Program-made: the position numbers and the translations under genes
The notes under the pieces: model-generated
Seen by the model: the letters and a program-made list of their open reading frames with translations, nothing else
Databases searched by the model: none
Told to the model about the DNA's origin: nothing
Source of the DNA: Elysia chlorotica
Taxonomy: Eukaryota; Mollusca; Gastropoda; Plakobranchidae
Reading direction: 5' to 3'
DNA: 64,000 nucleotides
Assembly (NCBI GenBank): GCA_003991915.1
Contig: RQTK01000082.1
Location: forward strand, 569,952 to 633,951
Shown: positions 1 through 10,490 of the stretch, piece after piece
Layout: every line of letters starts with the position of its first letter
Position numbering within the stretch: the stretch's first letter is position 1

Positions 1-2033
1 TTGAAGGGGACTTTGACCTTTTTGCCGACACATGATGGTTTGGAATTCACAGCTTCAGACATCTCTTTGGCCTTTCCGCTGTTTGAAGGGACGGAGGTTT
101 TGCCAGATTTGCAGTGAGGGATGATAGACCGATCACTTGCAGTACTACAAGATCGAACAGTAGTGGTTGTGCCTTCCATTAAGCAGTGAGAGGCAAGAGT
201 GACAGATGTTGTGGTGGTGGTTGTGGTGACCAACTGGTGGCTCGAAGCCATGGCAGTGATAACTGTGGTTGTGCTAGGAGAAGAAAGAGCTAAAACTGTT
301 GCTACAGATGCTGTGGTGCAGTTGCTAGTGATTTGCGTCCCTCCATCTAAATTTGTAGCCAAGCCTTTTCCACTGGTCTTGGGCTTTGCTGAGGCTGAGT
401 TTTGGATAGGAGATAACGACAAAGATGAAGGTGACATTACTGATGAAAAAGATGAGGAAGACAGGCAAAGGGACGCAGGAGATTCTGAGATAGAAGCTGG
501 TAATGTGTGTTCATCTGCATTAAAAACCTGAACTGCCGGGGAGAACAAAGAGTCATTACTATTTGGTGGGGTAAAGGCGTAAGGTGGTGATGAGAAATTG
601 GAACTCTCTGAGGAAGATCTTTCCATAGAGCTGCCTGTGGATGAAATGGGCTTTAAAGGCCTACACAACCCAAGTTTCTTTTGTTGAAGGTTCAGCTGGC
701 CATTAGACGTGGCACCTCGATGCCTATTGCGCATGGTTGGGGAGTCAGTGCATGGAATCACAGATGAAGCTCCGAGTTTTAAAGCAGCTTCAGAATTGCC
801 CTGAAAATGAGTGGTTGGAGGGAATGTTTCACAATGTGGCAGAGAGTCTAAAATCACTGTAACCTTTGGAGGGACAGAGGAGGAGTCTGTCAGCAGAGAG
901 GGATTTGCATGTTGTGGTGAATCACCTATGACAGTGTGTGTGGACTGACAGGAGGAAGCTTTCACTTGAACAGCAAGGCTGTTGTCAGCAGCCGACACAA
1001 ATCTGTCCACAGGACATGGAGATGGGGTACTGCTGGGGCCGCACGGTGAGAAGCAACTCATCTGATTGGGTATGAGAGGCAGCGGCGACTGTTGCTGGGA
1101 CTGATCTTTAAAGTGGGACATGTTTATCATGGGCATGCCAGCCAAGGTAGGGAAATTGGAGGCTGCTGCAAACTGTTGCTGGGATGGCTGTAGCTGGTTC
1201 TGGTTTTGAAACTGTTGGGACTGTTGTATGGTACTCACATGCTGATGTTGCTGTACGCTTATTCCTGTCTGATTTTTATGTTGTTGAAACTGAGACCATA
1301 AGTGAGTGAAGGAAGGCAAAGCACTTTGTGTGTGTTGCTGTTGTTGAAGATTTCCTGTTGAATGGCTGACATGCTGTTGTTGCAGCCATGGGCCAGAAAA
1401 AGGTTGTTTGTTGTAAGAAAGCACCCCACCCTGTCCTGTTATTGCTATACTTTGATGCTGCTGGTGCTGTGGGTGTCCCATGTCCAGCGAACTTTGTTCC
1501 AAGAGAGTTTGAGGCTGTCCTCCCATCATGTCAATACCCAGTAGTGTTGCTGCTGTATTCTGAGGTATCCCTAAGCCTGCGTCCAGTTGAGAATGCTGCT
1601 GCAACATTCTTGCATCAGGATTGGCTGTGATGATCTTTAGGTCTGACTGCTGAGGCTGTGGTTGATAAAGCATTCCCTCTGTCCCTCCTACCAAATGAAC
1701 GCAGTTCCCTTCCATTCTGACAGGTACACCTTGTTTAACAAAGGATGAAGTGACCATCCCATGCTGCGTCCCCAAGGATGCCTGCTGGATCCCGCCAGTT
1801 GGCAATGCCGCCATCTGGTGGATGTCCTTTTGCTGAAAGATTGGATTGCCTCCACCTGTGAACTGAAAGAACACATTGGATGTAGGTGCGATCTGACCAT
1901 AGTGCTGCTGCGGGAAAACCTGCTGAGGTTGAAACTGCTGGGGACGTTGTTGCAAATGTTGCTGCGGCAAAGTTTGGAACTGTGGGGCTGAAGCCAGGCC
2001 ATGACTGAATGCATACTGAGTGTCATAGTTCAT
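1..2033 (-). CDS. Gln/Ser/Thr-rich protein of unknown family, 5' coding exon, open at window edge
   Basis: Reading the minus strand from ATG 2033-2031 gives 677 uninterrupted codons and two further bases at the window edge, far longer than chance allows. The start is supported by an in-frame TGA at 2057-2055, eight codons upstream, and an A at -3. The protein is low-complexity: Gln-rich around residues 20-48 and about 190-310, then Ser/Pro/Thr-rich from about 330, with a run of seven Thr near residue 602 and a Lys-rich stretch from about 640 ending in KKVKVPF. I see no folded domain, signal peptide or membrane segment. Such composition is common in the disordered N-termini of chromatin and transcription co-regulators. 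The final VPF could just begin an MBD5/6-type methyl-CpG domain (VPxGW), but this is a guess. The gene continues beyond position 1. Confidence 0.88.
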   Translation of the reverse strand, partial: MNYDTQYAFSHGLASAPQFQTLPQQHLQQRPQQFQPQQVFPQQHYGQIAPTSNVFFQFTGGGNPIFQQKDIHQMAALPTGGIQQASLGTQHGMVTSSFVKQGVPVRMEGNCVHLVGGTEGMLYQPQPQQSDLKIITANPDARMLQQHSQLDAGLGIPQNTAATLLGIDMMGGQPQTLLEQSSLDMGHPQHQQHQSIAITGQGGVLSYNKQPFSGPWLQQQHVSHSTGNLQQQQHTQSALPSFTHLWSQFQQHKNQTGISVQQHQHVSTIQQSQQFQNQNQLQPSQQQFAAASNFPTLAGMPMINMSHFKDQSQQQSPLPLIPNQMSCFSPCGPSSTPSPCPVDRFVSAADNSLAVQVKASSCQSTHTVIGDSPQHANPSLLTDSSSVPPKVTVILDSLPHCETFPPTTHFQGNSEAALKLGASSVIPCTDSPTMRNRHRGATSNGQLNLQQKKLGLCRPLKPISSTGSSMERSSSESSNFSSPPYAFTPPNSNDSLFSPAVQVFNADEHTLPASISESPASLCLSSSSFSSVMSPSSLSLSPIQNSASAKPKTSGKGLATNLDGGTQITSNCTTASVATVLALSSPSTTTVITAMASSHQLVTTTTTTTSVTLASHCLMEGTTTTVRSCSTASDRSIIPHCKSGKTSVPSNSGKAKEMSEAVNSKPSCVGKKVKVPF

Positions 2034-2203
2034 TGTTGAGTGGGGCCTGAAGTCTCAAGACATAAGGACTAGGCCAAAATCTAGGTCGGCGACAAGAACA
2101 ACTTGCACAAATTGCCGCCATCTTTGTGTATATCCTCCATGAAAAGAAAATAATCAACACAACTTTCCATAGCTAATACATCCACGTATCCAGATTTCAC
2201 AAC
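2034..2203 (-). promoter_or_regulatory. 5' leader of the Q-rich gene with two overlapping upstream ORFs
   Basis: A splice acceptor (ttccttacag) ends at 2204 on the minus strand, so the exon probably begins at 2203. The leader holds a 29-codon upstream ORF (ATG 2170-2168, TAG 2083-2081). A second upstream ORF of 32 codons starts at 2121 in a strong context (aaagATGG) and stops with TGA at 2025-2023, just past the main ATG at 2033. The second upstream start lies inside AAGATGGCGGC (2125-2115), which also matches the YY1 motif found just downstream of many animal transcription starts. Transcription might therefore instead begin inside this segment. The frame of the first upstream ORF is open all the way from the acceptor. 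Confidence 0.6.
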
Positions 2204-4287
2204 CTGTAAGGAAAGATAAACACTTTTAAAAATAGAATCTTTTTCATAAAATGATCATCATAAATCATCTACATTAGTACATATCCTCTTTCACAACACA
2301 AATTGGATTAGCAGGTCAATTTACAGTTACAATTCACTACAGAGTCAATGTGGGTATTTAACATGCAACTTTAAAGTTTGTCACAATTTCTTTTAAAATT
2401 TGAATTCAGACTTAGTTATTAAGCTAGGGAATAAAATATAAATCAATGTGAACATAACTATTGACTATATAAATGTCATGATTTGTGAACAGGTGATATT
2501 TTATACAGTCACCTTGCTAACAGTAACACAAGTCTATCTCATCGATAGACCATAAACACTGCCACACCATTATAAGAAAATTTGAATCATTCCCATTTTT
2601 ATGACAATATTATGATCAGCTGCAACATAAAATGCACTAAAAAGAAGTTTTCAACAAATACTTTTTGTAAACTCCTCAGTTGAGATGGACCATTAGCAAC
2701 GTGACAATATTCAGCTTCCCAAAAGCAGAAAATATTAATCCAAACACTCATTTTTTGTATTTTTTAATTTATGTTTTGAACAAAGTAACAAGAAAAAAAA
2801 AACATATTAAATTATTTAGATCTAGTTTTATATGTAATAAAGATTCATAGAATACGATTGTCCTGATGTGAACTGTTTTGATTTTATGATTAAATCGGTT
2901 TTGTTTGGGTTATATTTTTTTTTTAAGTGAACTTCAAAGCAAACATATCTCTACTAGCCTATTTACGGAAGATGTTTTTAGAATTTTGTACTGAGCATAT
3001 AAAAACAACCAGAAACACACAACAAATCAAATGATATGAGAGGAAGACAAGTAATAGATTATATTTTTAAATCTAGATATATACTCTAATAAAATACTAT
3101 TTTGAAAGTCTATGAGAAATTTAAGTGGCTTGCATTCCAATTTTCATAATTTGAAGTACTGCAAGAATATTCAAATATTAAATATTATAATCTACAGTTT
3201 TTGAGGAAATTTATTTTAGAACTATACTATAGTCTATAGATCCGTGAGATTTTACATCTCAATCACAGTTCAGGTGGTATTTACATAGATCTAGATTAAA
3301 TCCTGCCCTTCATGGAAACTCGTCTTTTCCACGTAATAAATTTGGCACTCCTTTCCCACTGCAGTTGCGTCTCTGTTTACATGGCGACCATGTACGAATA
3401 TAGAGGGTTAAGTGGTGGCATGAATATAAAAACTTTTTTAGAGTTAAAAATAATGAAATTTGAAGAAATGAAGAAATCTTTTTCAATAATTTACTTTTTA
3501 TTTTGGTCTACCACAAGAGAGTCTAGATCTAGAAAATCTAGATCTAAGATGCAATGACTTATAGGTACTTAATAGGCCTATTTTATTTATGTCTTTACAA
3601 GTTTGTTCAAATTTATCCTTAGATCAAGATCTAGTCAATACCGATTCAACCATCTTTCTTCTAAAGTCAAGCACGAATATGGCTGTCGTGTAAAGAAAAA
3701 CAGGATCGCAGTGGGTAAGGTGTTTACATAAAATGATAAATTTAGGCCTACCCTTCAGATTTATTTATAAATAGGCCAAACAAGATTTCATGATTGATAC
3801 TTGATTCCTGGGTCAACCCTCTAGATCTAGCTCTAGTAGATGAAACAGTTAAAGGATTTATTTACTTCTCTGTAGTCTGAACAGTCATTATATTTAAAAA
3901 CAACCCTGGATAAAAATTCAGAATTTAGATCTAGAAATCTAGATTCTAGATTAGATCTAGATCTAGATCTACCTGAATAACTGATTTAACTCTCAAATGT
4001 AAAGTAAAGGGTGAAGGGAATAACACAATATATTCCACAGCAACTGAAGATCACATTAGGCAAAAGAAATGTTTTATTCCTCATCAACCCGGACCCTAAA
4101 TTAGTATGGGGTCGGTATTTCTTCCACTCCATTACAGGTGTGAGTTCACCAAAGTGAAAACAATCGTGAATTTGTTATAATACGGAACCATTATCCCATA
4201 TTATATCACAGTTATTAGTGTGATAAGGGAACTCAATAATTATATCAACATTGAGGGATTGAATGTCAATAGAGGTTCAACACTTAC
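2204..4287 (-). other. Probable first intron of the Q-rich gene
   Basis: Minus-strand donor CTC|GTAAGTG (exon end 4288) and acceptor at 2205-2204 frame a 2.1-kb AT-rich interval with no convincing coding sequence. It holds a dense cluster of the palindromic motif TCTAGATC or AGATCTAG, especially 3515-3550, 3818-3840 and 3925-3975. The pairing of this donor with this acceptor is inferred. Confidence 0.5.
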
Positions 4288-4445
4288 GAGGGTCTAGAAT
4301 GCCAAATTATAGCCATTGTCATTTTCGATCAATTAGAAATATTTCGTTAATTTCACATTTTTTCATATTTATCATGGCTGATTGTTTACTGAGCATGCGC
4401 ATTTCCCAGAGTTCGTCTGGAAACCATAACCGGATGTGGTTATCG
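4288..4445 (-). promoter_or_regulatory. Likely promoter and untranslated first exon of the Q-rich gene
   Basis: A strong minus-strand donor (CTC|GTAAGTG) ends the putative exon at 4288. Upstream of it on the minus strand lie an NRF1-like core GCATGCGCA at 4393-4401 and an ETS-like ACCGGATGTG at 4429-4438. Both are typical of TATA-less animal promoters. Short ATG-initiated frames in this exon are closed by stops soon after the inferred junction, consistent with an untranslated exon. No transcript data are visible, so boundaries are approximate. Confidence 0.4.
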
Positions 4446-6142
4446 TAAATTTCGTCAACAACACTTATCTCAGCTTGAGTGGGCACTGGGCAAACGCCAG
4501 TCCTTAGCTGGACTTATTATAAACTGCTTAGAATTGCGGTTAGGGAAAAACACACAGGGTCTGCGGTCAAAGGATTGCGCATTCGTTGACAGCTCGGGGG
4601 GTTCAGGTGGGAAGATTTGCCATGGTTCTTCAAGTGGAACGTTTGAATGAGTAACACGTAGGCTCGTGTTGTACATAACAGCGGTTAGCTTACAATCCTC
4701 AACGTAGTAGCACCCCACCACCACTCACACACACACACACACAATTACATAACATACATGTATACATTTAGTTTCTGTACATAGTATTTTTAGTAGTGCT
4801 ATTTAAAACGAATGTACACTTTATGGTAAATGAGGCACACACAAAAAGTGCGTTGAACCCGTGCAGTTAGGCTTACATTTTGTATGGTACCCTACGTTGG
4901 AAAGTAAATATTCGAATTCAATGCAGAACTAGAAAGAATTGAATCGACACTAATGGCAAGGGTCAGGAGGAAAAGTTTGAAGAGGGGGGAAGATTCAATG
5001 CATTAGTTCAGATGTGATCACTTAGGCGCGATCCAGCGTAGCTTGTGGAAAAGTTAGCTGTCTGCACTGCCCTCTGTGTGTCTATTATGGAGCTACATAC
5101 TCCTCGTTTTTCCTGGTTGGTGTATACATACATGTACATTATACATCTATTGCTATTTCTTCTGGTCCGTTCCCTAGTGTCGTCCGTGTATCCTACTTAG
5201 GTGCGCCATTTACTCCCTATGTCTTCGATATTTTCCCATACGGCATCTTTGGTTAGCGTGTTTTTACAGGTGTGTCCTATGAATGACACTTAAAGTTAGG
5301 CCTAAATGAAGTCGTGATAGCCTGCTTTTATTTCTTTGAAAATATTGTCTTTTGTTCTTTTTTCTTTCCAACAAATCATTAGGAGACATGGGCATCTCAG
5401 TAGAACCACGTTTCAGCACTGTTACTTTTCTTCTAATTCCTTTCTCAATGTATCCACCCCATTGCTCCATGATACGTCATGACTGTTCACACAAAATATA
5501 ATTACATTGTATCACGATTTTTAGCTACTTGTTTACCGGTACTGTAATCCCTCTATGTGTTATTCATATCTATCTTGTTTTCCCTATCCATTGAAATTCT
5601 AGTGTTTGTATTTTAAGAACAGTCACCATTGTCTGCTTTTTAGCCCAGAGATAAGATATTCGAATTCTTTATTGTCAGTTTGCATACATTTCTTTTTTTT
5701 TTGCACTCACCTTGCAATATTGAGTTTGTTTTGCTTTAACATCTATATATTTGAGATATGAGATTTTCCTACCAAGTCTAAGTTACCATGATTCAACACT
5801 TCTCCATGCCAGTATCTCTCGTTTTGTCTGTTCTGTGTATGCGCTACAATCTGAAGTCCCTTCTAATATTTCAAGTGCTGTGTGTGTGCGTGTGTGCGCG
5901 CGTGTGTATGTGTCCGTATGTCCAGTTTATTCTATATTTTTATGTAGGTGTTATCACTGCATAAGGGCGATGAGATAGGTTTAGAAGCCCTCTTTTGTGT
6001 TTAATGGCTGATCAGTGCTATCGTTGTGTAATCGCTGCAGTCCTCCGCGACGTTTCTTTGCATTGAATGTGTTCCAGCCCATGTAACTAACCTAATATTT
6101 GCAGCTAAGTAGGCCTTCGTGATTATACATTGCATGAATGTG
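4446..6142. other. Intergenic, no gene seen
   Basis: No splice-supported or homologous coding sequence was found. It contains a short (CA)n at 4723-4742, a short (TG)n/(CG)-mixed tract near 5879-5912, and two related 30-bp copies of a GTGTTCCAGCCCAKGTAACTAAC-like word, one near 6068-6092 and one that leads into the following hairpin. Confidence 0.5.
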
Positions 6143-6235
6143 TTCCAGCCCAGGTAACTAACTATCATTGTCTGAAGATGATGGAATATATACGAGTCCA
6201 TCATCTCCAGACAACGATATTTACATGGGCTGGAA
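6143..6235. repeat. Imperfect hairpin with about 40-bp arms
   Basis: The left arm (6143-6185, beginning TTCCAGCCCAGGTAAC and ending GATGATGGA) is nearly the reverse complement of the right arm (6197-6235). The loop is about 11 bp and the left arm has one 4-bp insertion. The hairpin abuts the start of the tandem triplication, and a third partial copy of the arm lies at about 6068-6092. It may be a small foldback element. Confidence 0.75.
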
Positions 6236-6553
6236 AGCTTTTATTTTAACCATTAATTTTTATCTGGTGAAGCAGATCTTTGGAGTCATTGTTTTTGTCA
6301 AACTGATGGATTTTATCACACTGGGTTGCCGCTTGCCACCAAGCCTTTCTTGTTTGCTTCAATCGTTTTGTTTATTTATTTTATGCTTTGAGTTGACTAC
6401 TGAACATAGTCTTCTAAGAATATTATCAAGACTCCATTCGATTCTGGGCAATTAATAGTACTACAGTACTATTAGTAGTACTTTCTAGAGGTGACTTTGA
6501 AAGGGTACTGATTGTCCGACAATGCTGTTGTGTCCGACAATGCTGTTGTTGTT

Positions 6554-6695
6554 GTTGAGTTGGTTTAACGTCCAACATCAGCACTATATAGGCTATATTG
6601 TGGACGGGCTCCAAGACTGACGTCTGACAACGTTATGTGCTGCCACATGACTCCGGTCTCAGCCGGTCACATTAATTATACATCGTTAGAGAGCG
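6554..6695 (-). mobile_element. SINE family A, truncated copy in triplication unit 1
   Basis: The plus strand begins with GTTGAGTTGGTTTAACGTCC, the reverse complement of the family's 3' end. It continues with the shared GGCTATATTGTGGACGGGC and GCCGGTCACATTAA words. The tRNA-like head is missing, lost in a deletion relative to unit 2. Confidence 0.8.
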
Positions 6696-7668
6696 ACAAA
6701 AGACATTATTTGTGAGGTAGGTTGCCAATGCCGTACTTTCCTAGACGCACTTTACTTTCGCCATACTTCAGCTAAACATTTCTTCTACAATAATAAACAA
6801 AAATTAAAATTAGTTGGGAACCAACAAAATTCGTGGGGACCGTGGGATGGCTTTGAAGATAGATTTGAAATTGAAGTGTGCTTAACATCCAAATGATCTT
6901 TATTCAAAATCTATACCTTTAGTTAAGGGATAGGATCTTTTCAAGATTTTTTTTTCATCAATGAAGCTTAAAAATTGGTAGACAACGAACAAGGTTGAGG
7001 ACAGTGATGCGACCTCAATAATTTGTACTTTTCGTCTCAAATTAGATCTACCGGTACATTGAGAATATAATTATAATTATGAGAAAACTGTAACAGTGTA
7101 AGAAAGAAAAAGCGTGGCATGATCACCAGTTGTCTGTGTTGTTAAAAAATGTAAGCATTTAGTTCAAATAGTTGGGCATTGTGAGATTGACAAAACTGAA
7201 AGGATTACCGATGAATTTGAAATGTGATATTAACAATTTTGTTCCCCAGAATCTATAGCTCTAGGAATGAAAAGTGTTTTTTTTCGCAGAGATGCACTAA
7301 CTCTTAGTAAAAGCTTTTATTTTAACCATTAATTTTAATCTGGTGGAGCAGATCTTTGGACTCATTGTTTTTGTCAAACTGATGGATTCTACCACACTGG
7401 GTTGCCGCTTGCCACCAAGCATTTCTTGTTTGCTTCAATCGTTTTGTTTGTTTGTTTTAATATTTACTTTTATGCTTTGAGTTGACTACTGAACATAGTC
7501 TTCTAAGAATATTATCAAGACTCCATTCGATTCTGGGCAATTAATAGTATGCTACTATTAGTAGTACTCTCTAGATACTTTCTAGAGGTGACTTTGAAAG
7601 GGTACTGATTGTCCGACAATGCTGTTGTGTCCGACAATGCTGTTGTGTCCGACAATGCTCTTGTTATT

Positions 7669-7895
7669 GTTGAGTTGGTTTAACGTCCAACATCAGCACT
7701 ATATGGGCTATATTGTGGACGAACCCCAAGATTGGCGTCTGACAAATTTATGTGCTGCCACATGACTCCGGTCTCAGCCGATCACATTAATTATACATCG
7801 ATCCAACCAGTAGGGAGCAAAATCGCCATAGCTCGAACCACGGACCTTTTGCATCGAAGCGGATGTTCTACCTCAGGGCCACTGTGCCCCTCCAT
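7669..7895 (-). mobile_element. SINE family A, nearly complete copy in unit 2
   Basis: This is a full-length-looking tRNA-derived element of about 225 bp on the minus strand. It has the conserved 3' end GACGTTAAACCAACTCAAC (read from the minus strand) and the body word GGTGACCGGCTGAGAC in variant form. The head contains a B-box-like GGTTCGAGC (plus-strand gctcgaaccacgg at about 7831). No coding capacity is expected; mobilisation would need a LINE partner. Confidence 0.85.
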
Positions 7896-8831
7896 TGTTC
7901 GACAAAAGACATTATTTGTGAGGTAGGTTGCCAATGCCGTACTTTCCTCGACGCACTTTACTTTCGCCATACTTCAGCTAAACATTTCTTCTAGAATAAT
8001 AAACAAAAATTAAAATTAGTTGGGAACTAACAAAATTCGTGCGGACCGTGGGATGGCTTTGAAGATAGATTTGAAATTGAAGTGTGCTAAACATCCAAAA
8101 TAATGATCTTTATTCAAAATCTTTACCTTTGGTTAAGGGATAGGATCTTTTCAAGATTTTTTTTCATCAAAATGATCAATGAAGCTTAAAAATTGGTAGA
8201 CAACGAACAAGGTTGAGGACAGTGATGCGACCTCAATAATTTGTACTTTTCGTCTCAAATTAGATATACCGGTACATTGAGAATATAATTATAATTATGA
8301 GAAAACTGTAACAGTAAGAAAGAAAAAGCGTGGCATAATCACCAGTTGTCTGTTTTGTTAACAAAATGTAAGTATTTAGTTCAAATAGTTGGGCATTGTG
8401 AGATTGACAAAACTGAAAGGATAACCGATGAATTTGAAATGTGATATTAACAATTTTTTCCCCAGAATCTATAGCTCTAGGGGTGAAAAGTGTTTTTTTT
8501 CGCAGAGATGCACTAACTCTTAGTAAAAGCTTTTATTTTAACCATTAATTTTTATCTGGTGGAGCAGATCTTTGGACTCATTGTTTTTGTCAAACTGATA
8601 CCACACTGGGTTGCCGCTTGCCACCAAGCATTTCTTGTTTGCTTCAATCGTTTTGTTTATTTGTTTTAATATTTACTTTTATGCTTTGAGTTGACTACTG
8701 AACATAGTCTTCTAAGAATAAATTATAATCAAGACTCCATTCGATTATGAAAAATTAATCGTACTATTAGTAGTAGCCTACTTTCTAGAGGTTTTTTGAA
8801 AGGATTCTGATTGTCCAACAAATTTGTTGTT

Positions 8832-9090
8832 GTTGAGTTGGTTTAACGTCCAACATCAGCACTATATAGGCTTTACTGTGGACGGGCTCCAAGACTGACG
8901 TATGACAACGTTATGTGCTGCCACATGGCTCCTGTTTCAGCAGGTCACACTAAACTTACTTACCGAACCAGTAGGGAGCAAATCCGCCAGGGCTCAGCAA
9001 AACCGCCAGGGCTCGACCACGGAATTTTTGCGACGTTCTACCCCACTGCCACTGTGACACCCCCCCCCACCGCCCCCATCTGCCCCCCCC
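8832..9090 (-). mobile_element. SINE family A copy in unit 3 with C-rich head
   Basis: It has the same 3' end and body as the unit 2 copy. The head region shows a small internal duplication of the CGCCAGGGCTC word and runs into several C-tracts (9059-9090), the complement of G-tracts at the 5' end of the element. Confidence 0.8.
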
Positions 9091-10091
9091 TTCTTTGTGA
9101 GGTAGGTTGCCAATGCCGTACTTTCCTCGACGCACTTTACTTTCGCCATACTTCAGCTAAACATTTCTTCTACAACAATAAACAAAAATTAAAACTAGTT
9201 GGGAACCACCAACATTTGTGGGGACCGTGGAATGGGTTTGAAGATGAGTTTGATATGGAAGTGTGCCATAAGTATAACTCAAAATTATTTTTCTTCAAAA
9301 TCTTTACCTTTAGTTTAGGGATAGGACTTTTCAAGATTTTTTTTTCACCAGTGAAGCTTAAAAATCGGTAGATAACGAACAAGGTTGAGGACAGTGGTGC
9401 AACCTCAATAATTTTTACTTTTCGTCTCAAATTAGGTCAACATTGAGAATTATGAGATAACTATATAAGAACAAAAAAAAAACAGCGTGGAATGATTACC
9501 AGTTGTCTGTTTTGTTAAGAAAGACAAAAAGTTTAAGTAGTTGGGCATTGTGAGATCGACAAAACTGAAAGGATTATTGATGAATTTAAATTGTGATTAA
9601 AAAAAAATTTTTTTTCCAGAATCTATAGCTCTAAGAATGAAAATTGTTTTTACACAGAGATGCACTAACTCTTTCATCCTGTAAAACGCTTAACTTATAG
9701 TTAGGGCATTATTGCGAACTTTTGCTTTGCTTTCTCGTTTTTGCATTTGATTCCTATTGGTGATTTTATTTTTTGTGCGACATATATTATTTAAACTGAC
9801 CCATGTAGGCTACTGTTGGGTATATTTACAGGCCATTGTGAAAAAAAAGGACTGGGCTTAATTTTGTTTTCTGATTATTATTTTTTTTTACATAATATTG
9901 ACCAAACCTTCTTTAAAAAAAAAAAAACGGTATAGTTTGCGCGTTACATTTTGCGTGCTTAAAAAAAGCGATGACATGATTGAATCGTTGTAGTTTTGCC
10001 GTTCGTTAACTTGTTGAACCAGGGAGAGACCCATACAATAGGTAAATCTACACCATCTAGGTTTGTGTTTGTTGAACGGATCTCATATTCA

Positions 10092-10252
10092 TAAGTCCTG
10101 TCTCAGTAAATCACATTATACTGACACCGATCCAACCATAAGTGGACAAAATCGGATAAATGTTGTTTTTTTAAACAATCATAGGTTTTGAACCAGGGGA
10201 GCTTCCGATGCGGAGACCAACGTTCTACCACTTGTACAGGTTGTAGACCGGA
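10092..10252 (-). mobile_element. SINE family A head and partial body
   Basis: Read on the minus strand, the head shows an A-box-like ACAAGTGGTAGAACG and a B-box-like GGTTCAAAACC, followed by a diverged family A body with a GTGATTTACTGAGACAGG word. The 3' tail is absent. Confidence 0.65.
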
Positions 10253-10362
10253 CAAAATTGAAACACGGGGTCCTGGAAACTCAAGTAACTCATCGAACTG
10301 GACGTGGCCCAACTTTGCTTCCGTTCAATCTATAAAAAATGTCGATCATAAGTTAGCCTTTG

Positions 10363-10490
10363 TTGGCTGGTTGGTTGGGTTGGTTACGCGTCCAACAGCA
10401 GCACTATATAGGCTATACGTGGACGGATCCCAAGACGGAAGTCTGACAATTTTACGTGCTGCCACACACGAGACAGGGCGGAGATGCCAT
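10363..10490 (-). mobile_element. SINE family A 3' fragment
   Basis: It has the family A tail words GCGTCCAACAGCAGCACTATATAGGC (split here as CCAACAGCAG and CACTATATAGGC) and GTCTGACAATTTTACGTGCTGCC in diverged form. The head is missing. It may be part of the same disrupted insertion as the fragment 110 bp to its left. Confidence 0.65.

Larger units (their letters stand above)
6234..9672. repeat. Three tandem copies of a 1.1-1.2 kb sequence
   Basis: Units start with AAAGCTTTTATTTTAACC at 6234, 7310 and 8526, and the third ends near 9672. The copies share the same order of blocks: an AT-rich leader, a CCGACAATGCTGTTG block, an antisense SINE, then a block with a conserved CGTGGGGACCGTGG word and a GATGCACTAACTC end. 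Unit 1 lacks about 118 bp of the SINE body and head that unit 2 retains. Unit 2 has an extra copy of the CCGACAATGC word. Unit 3 is the most diverged and carries C-rich runs at 9059-9090. The SINE was present before duplication. Confidence 0.92.

Noticed and set aside
1688..2026. A 112-codon minus-strand frame inside the Q-rich exon
   Set aside because: It overlaps the 677-codon frame in another phase; codon content and length favour the long frame.
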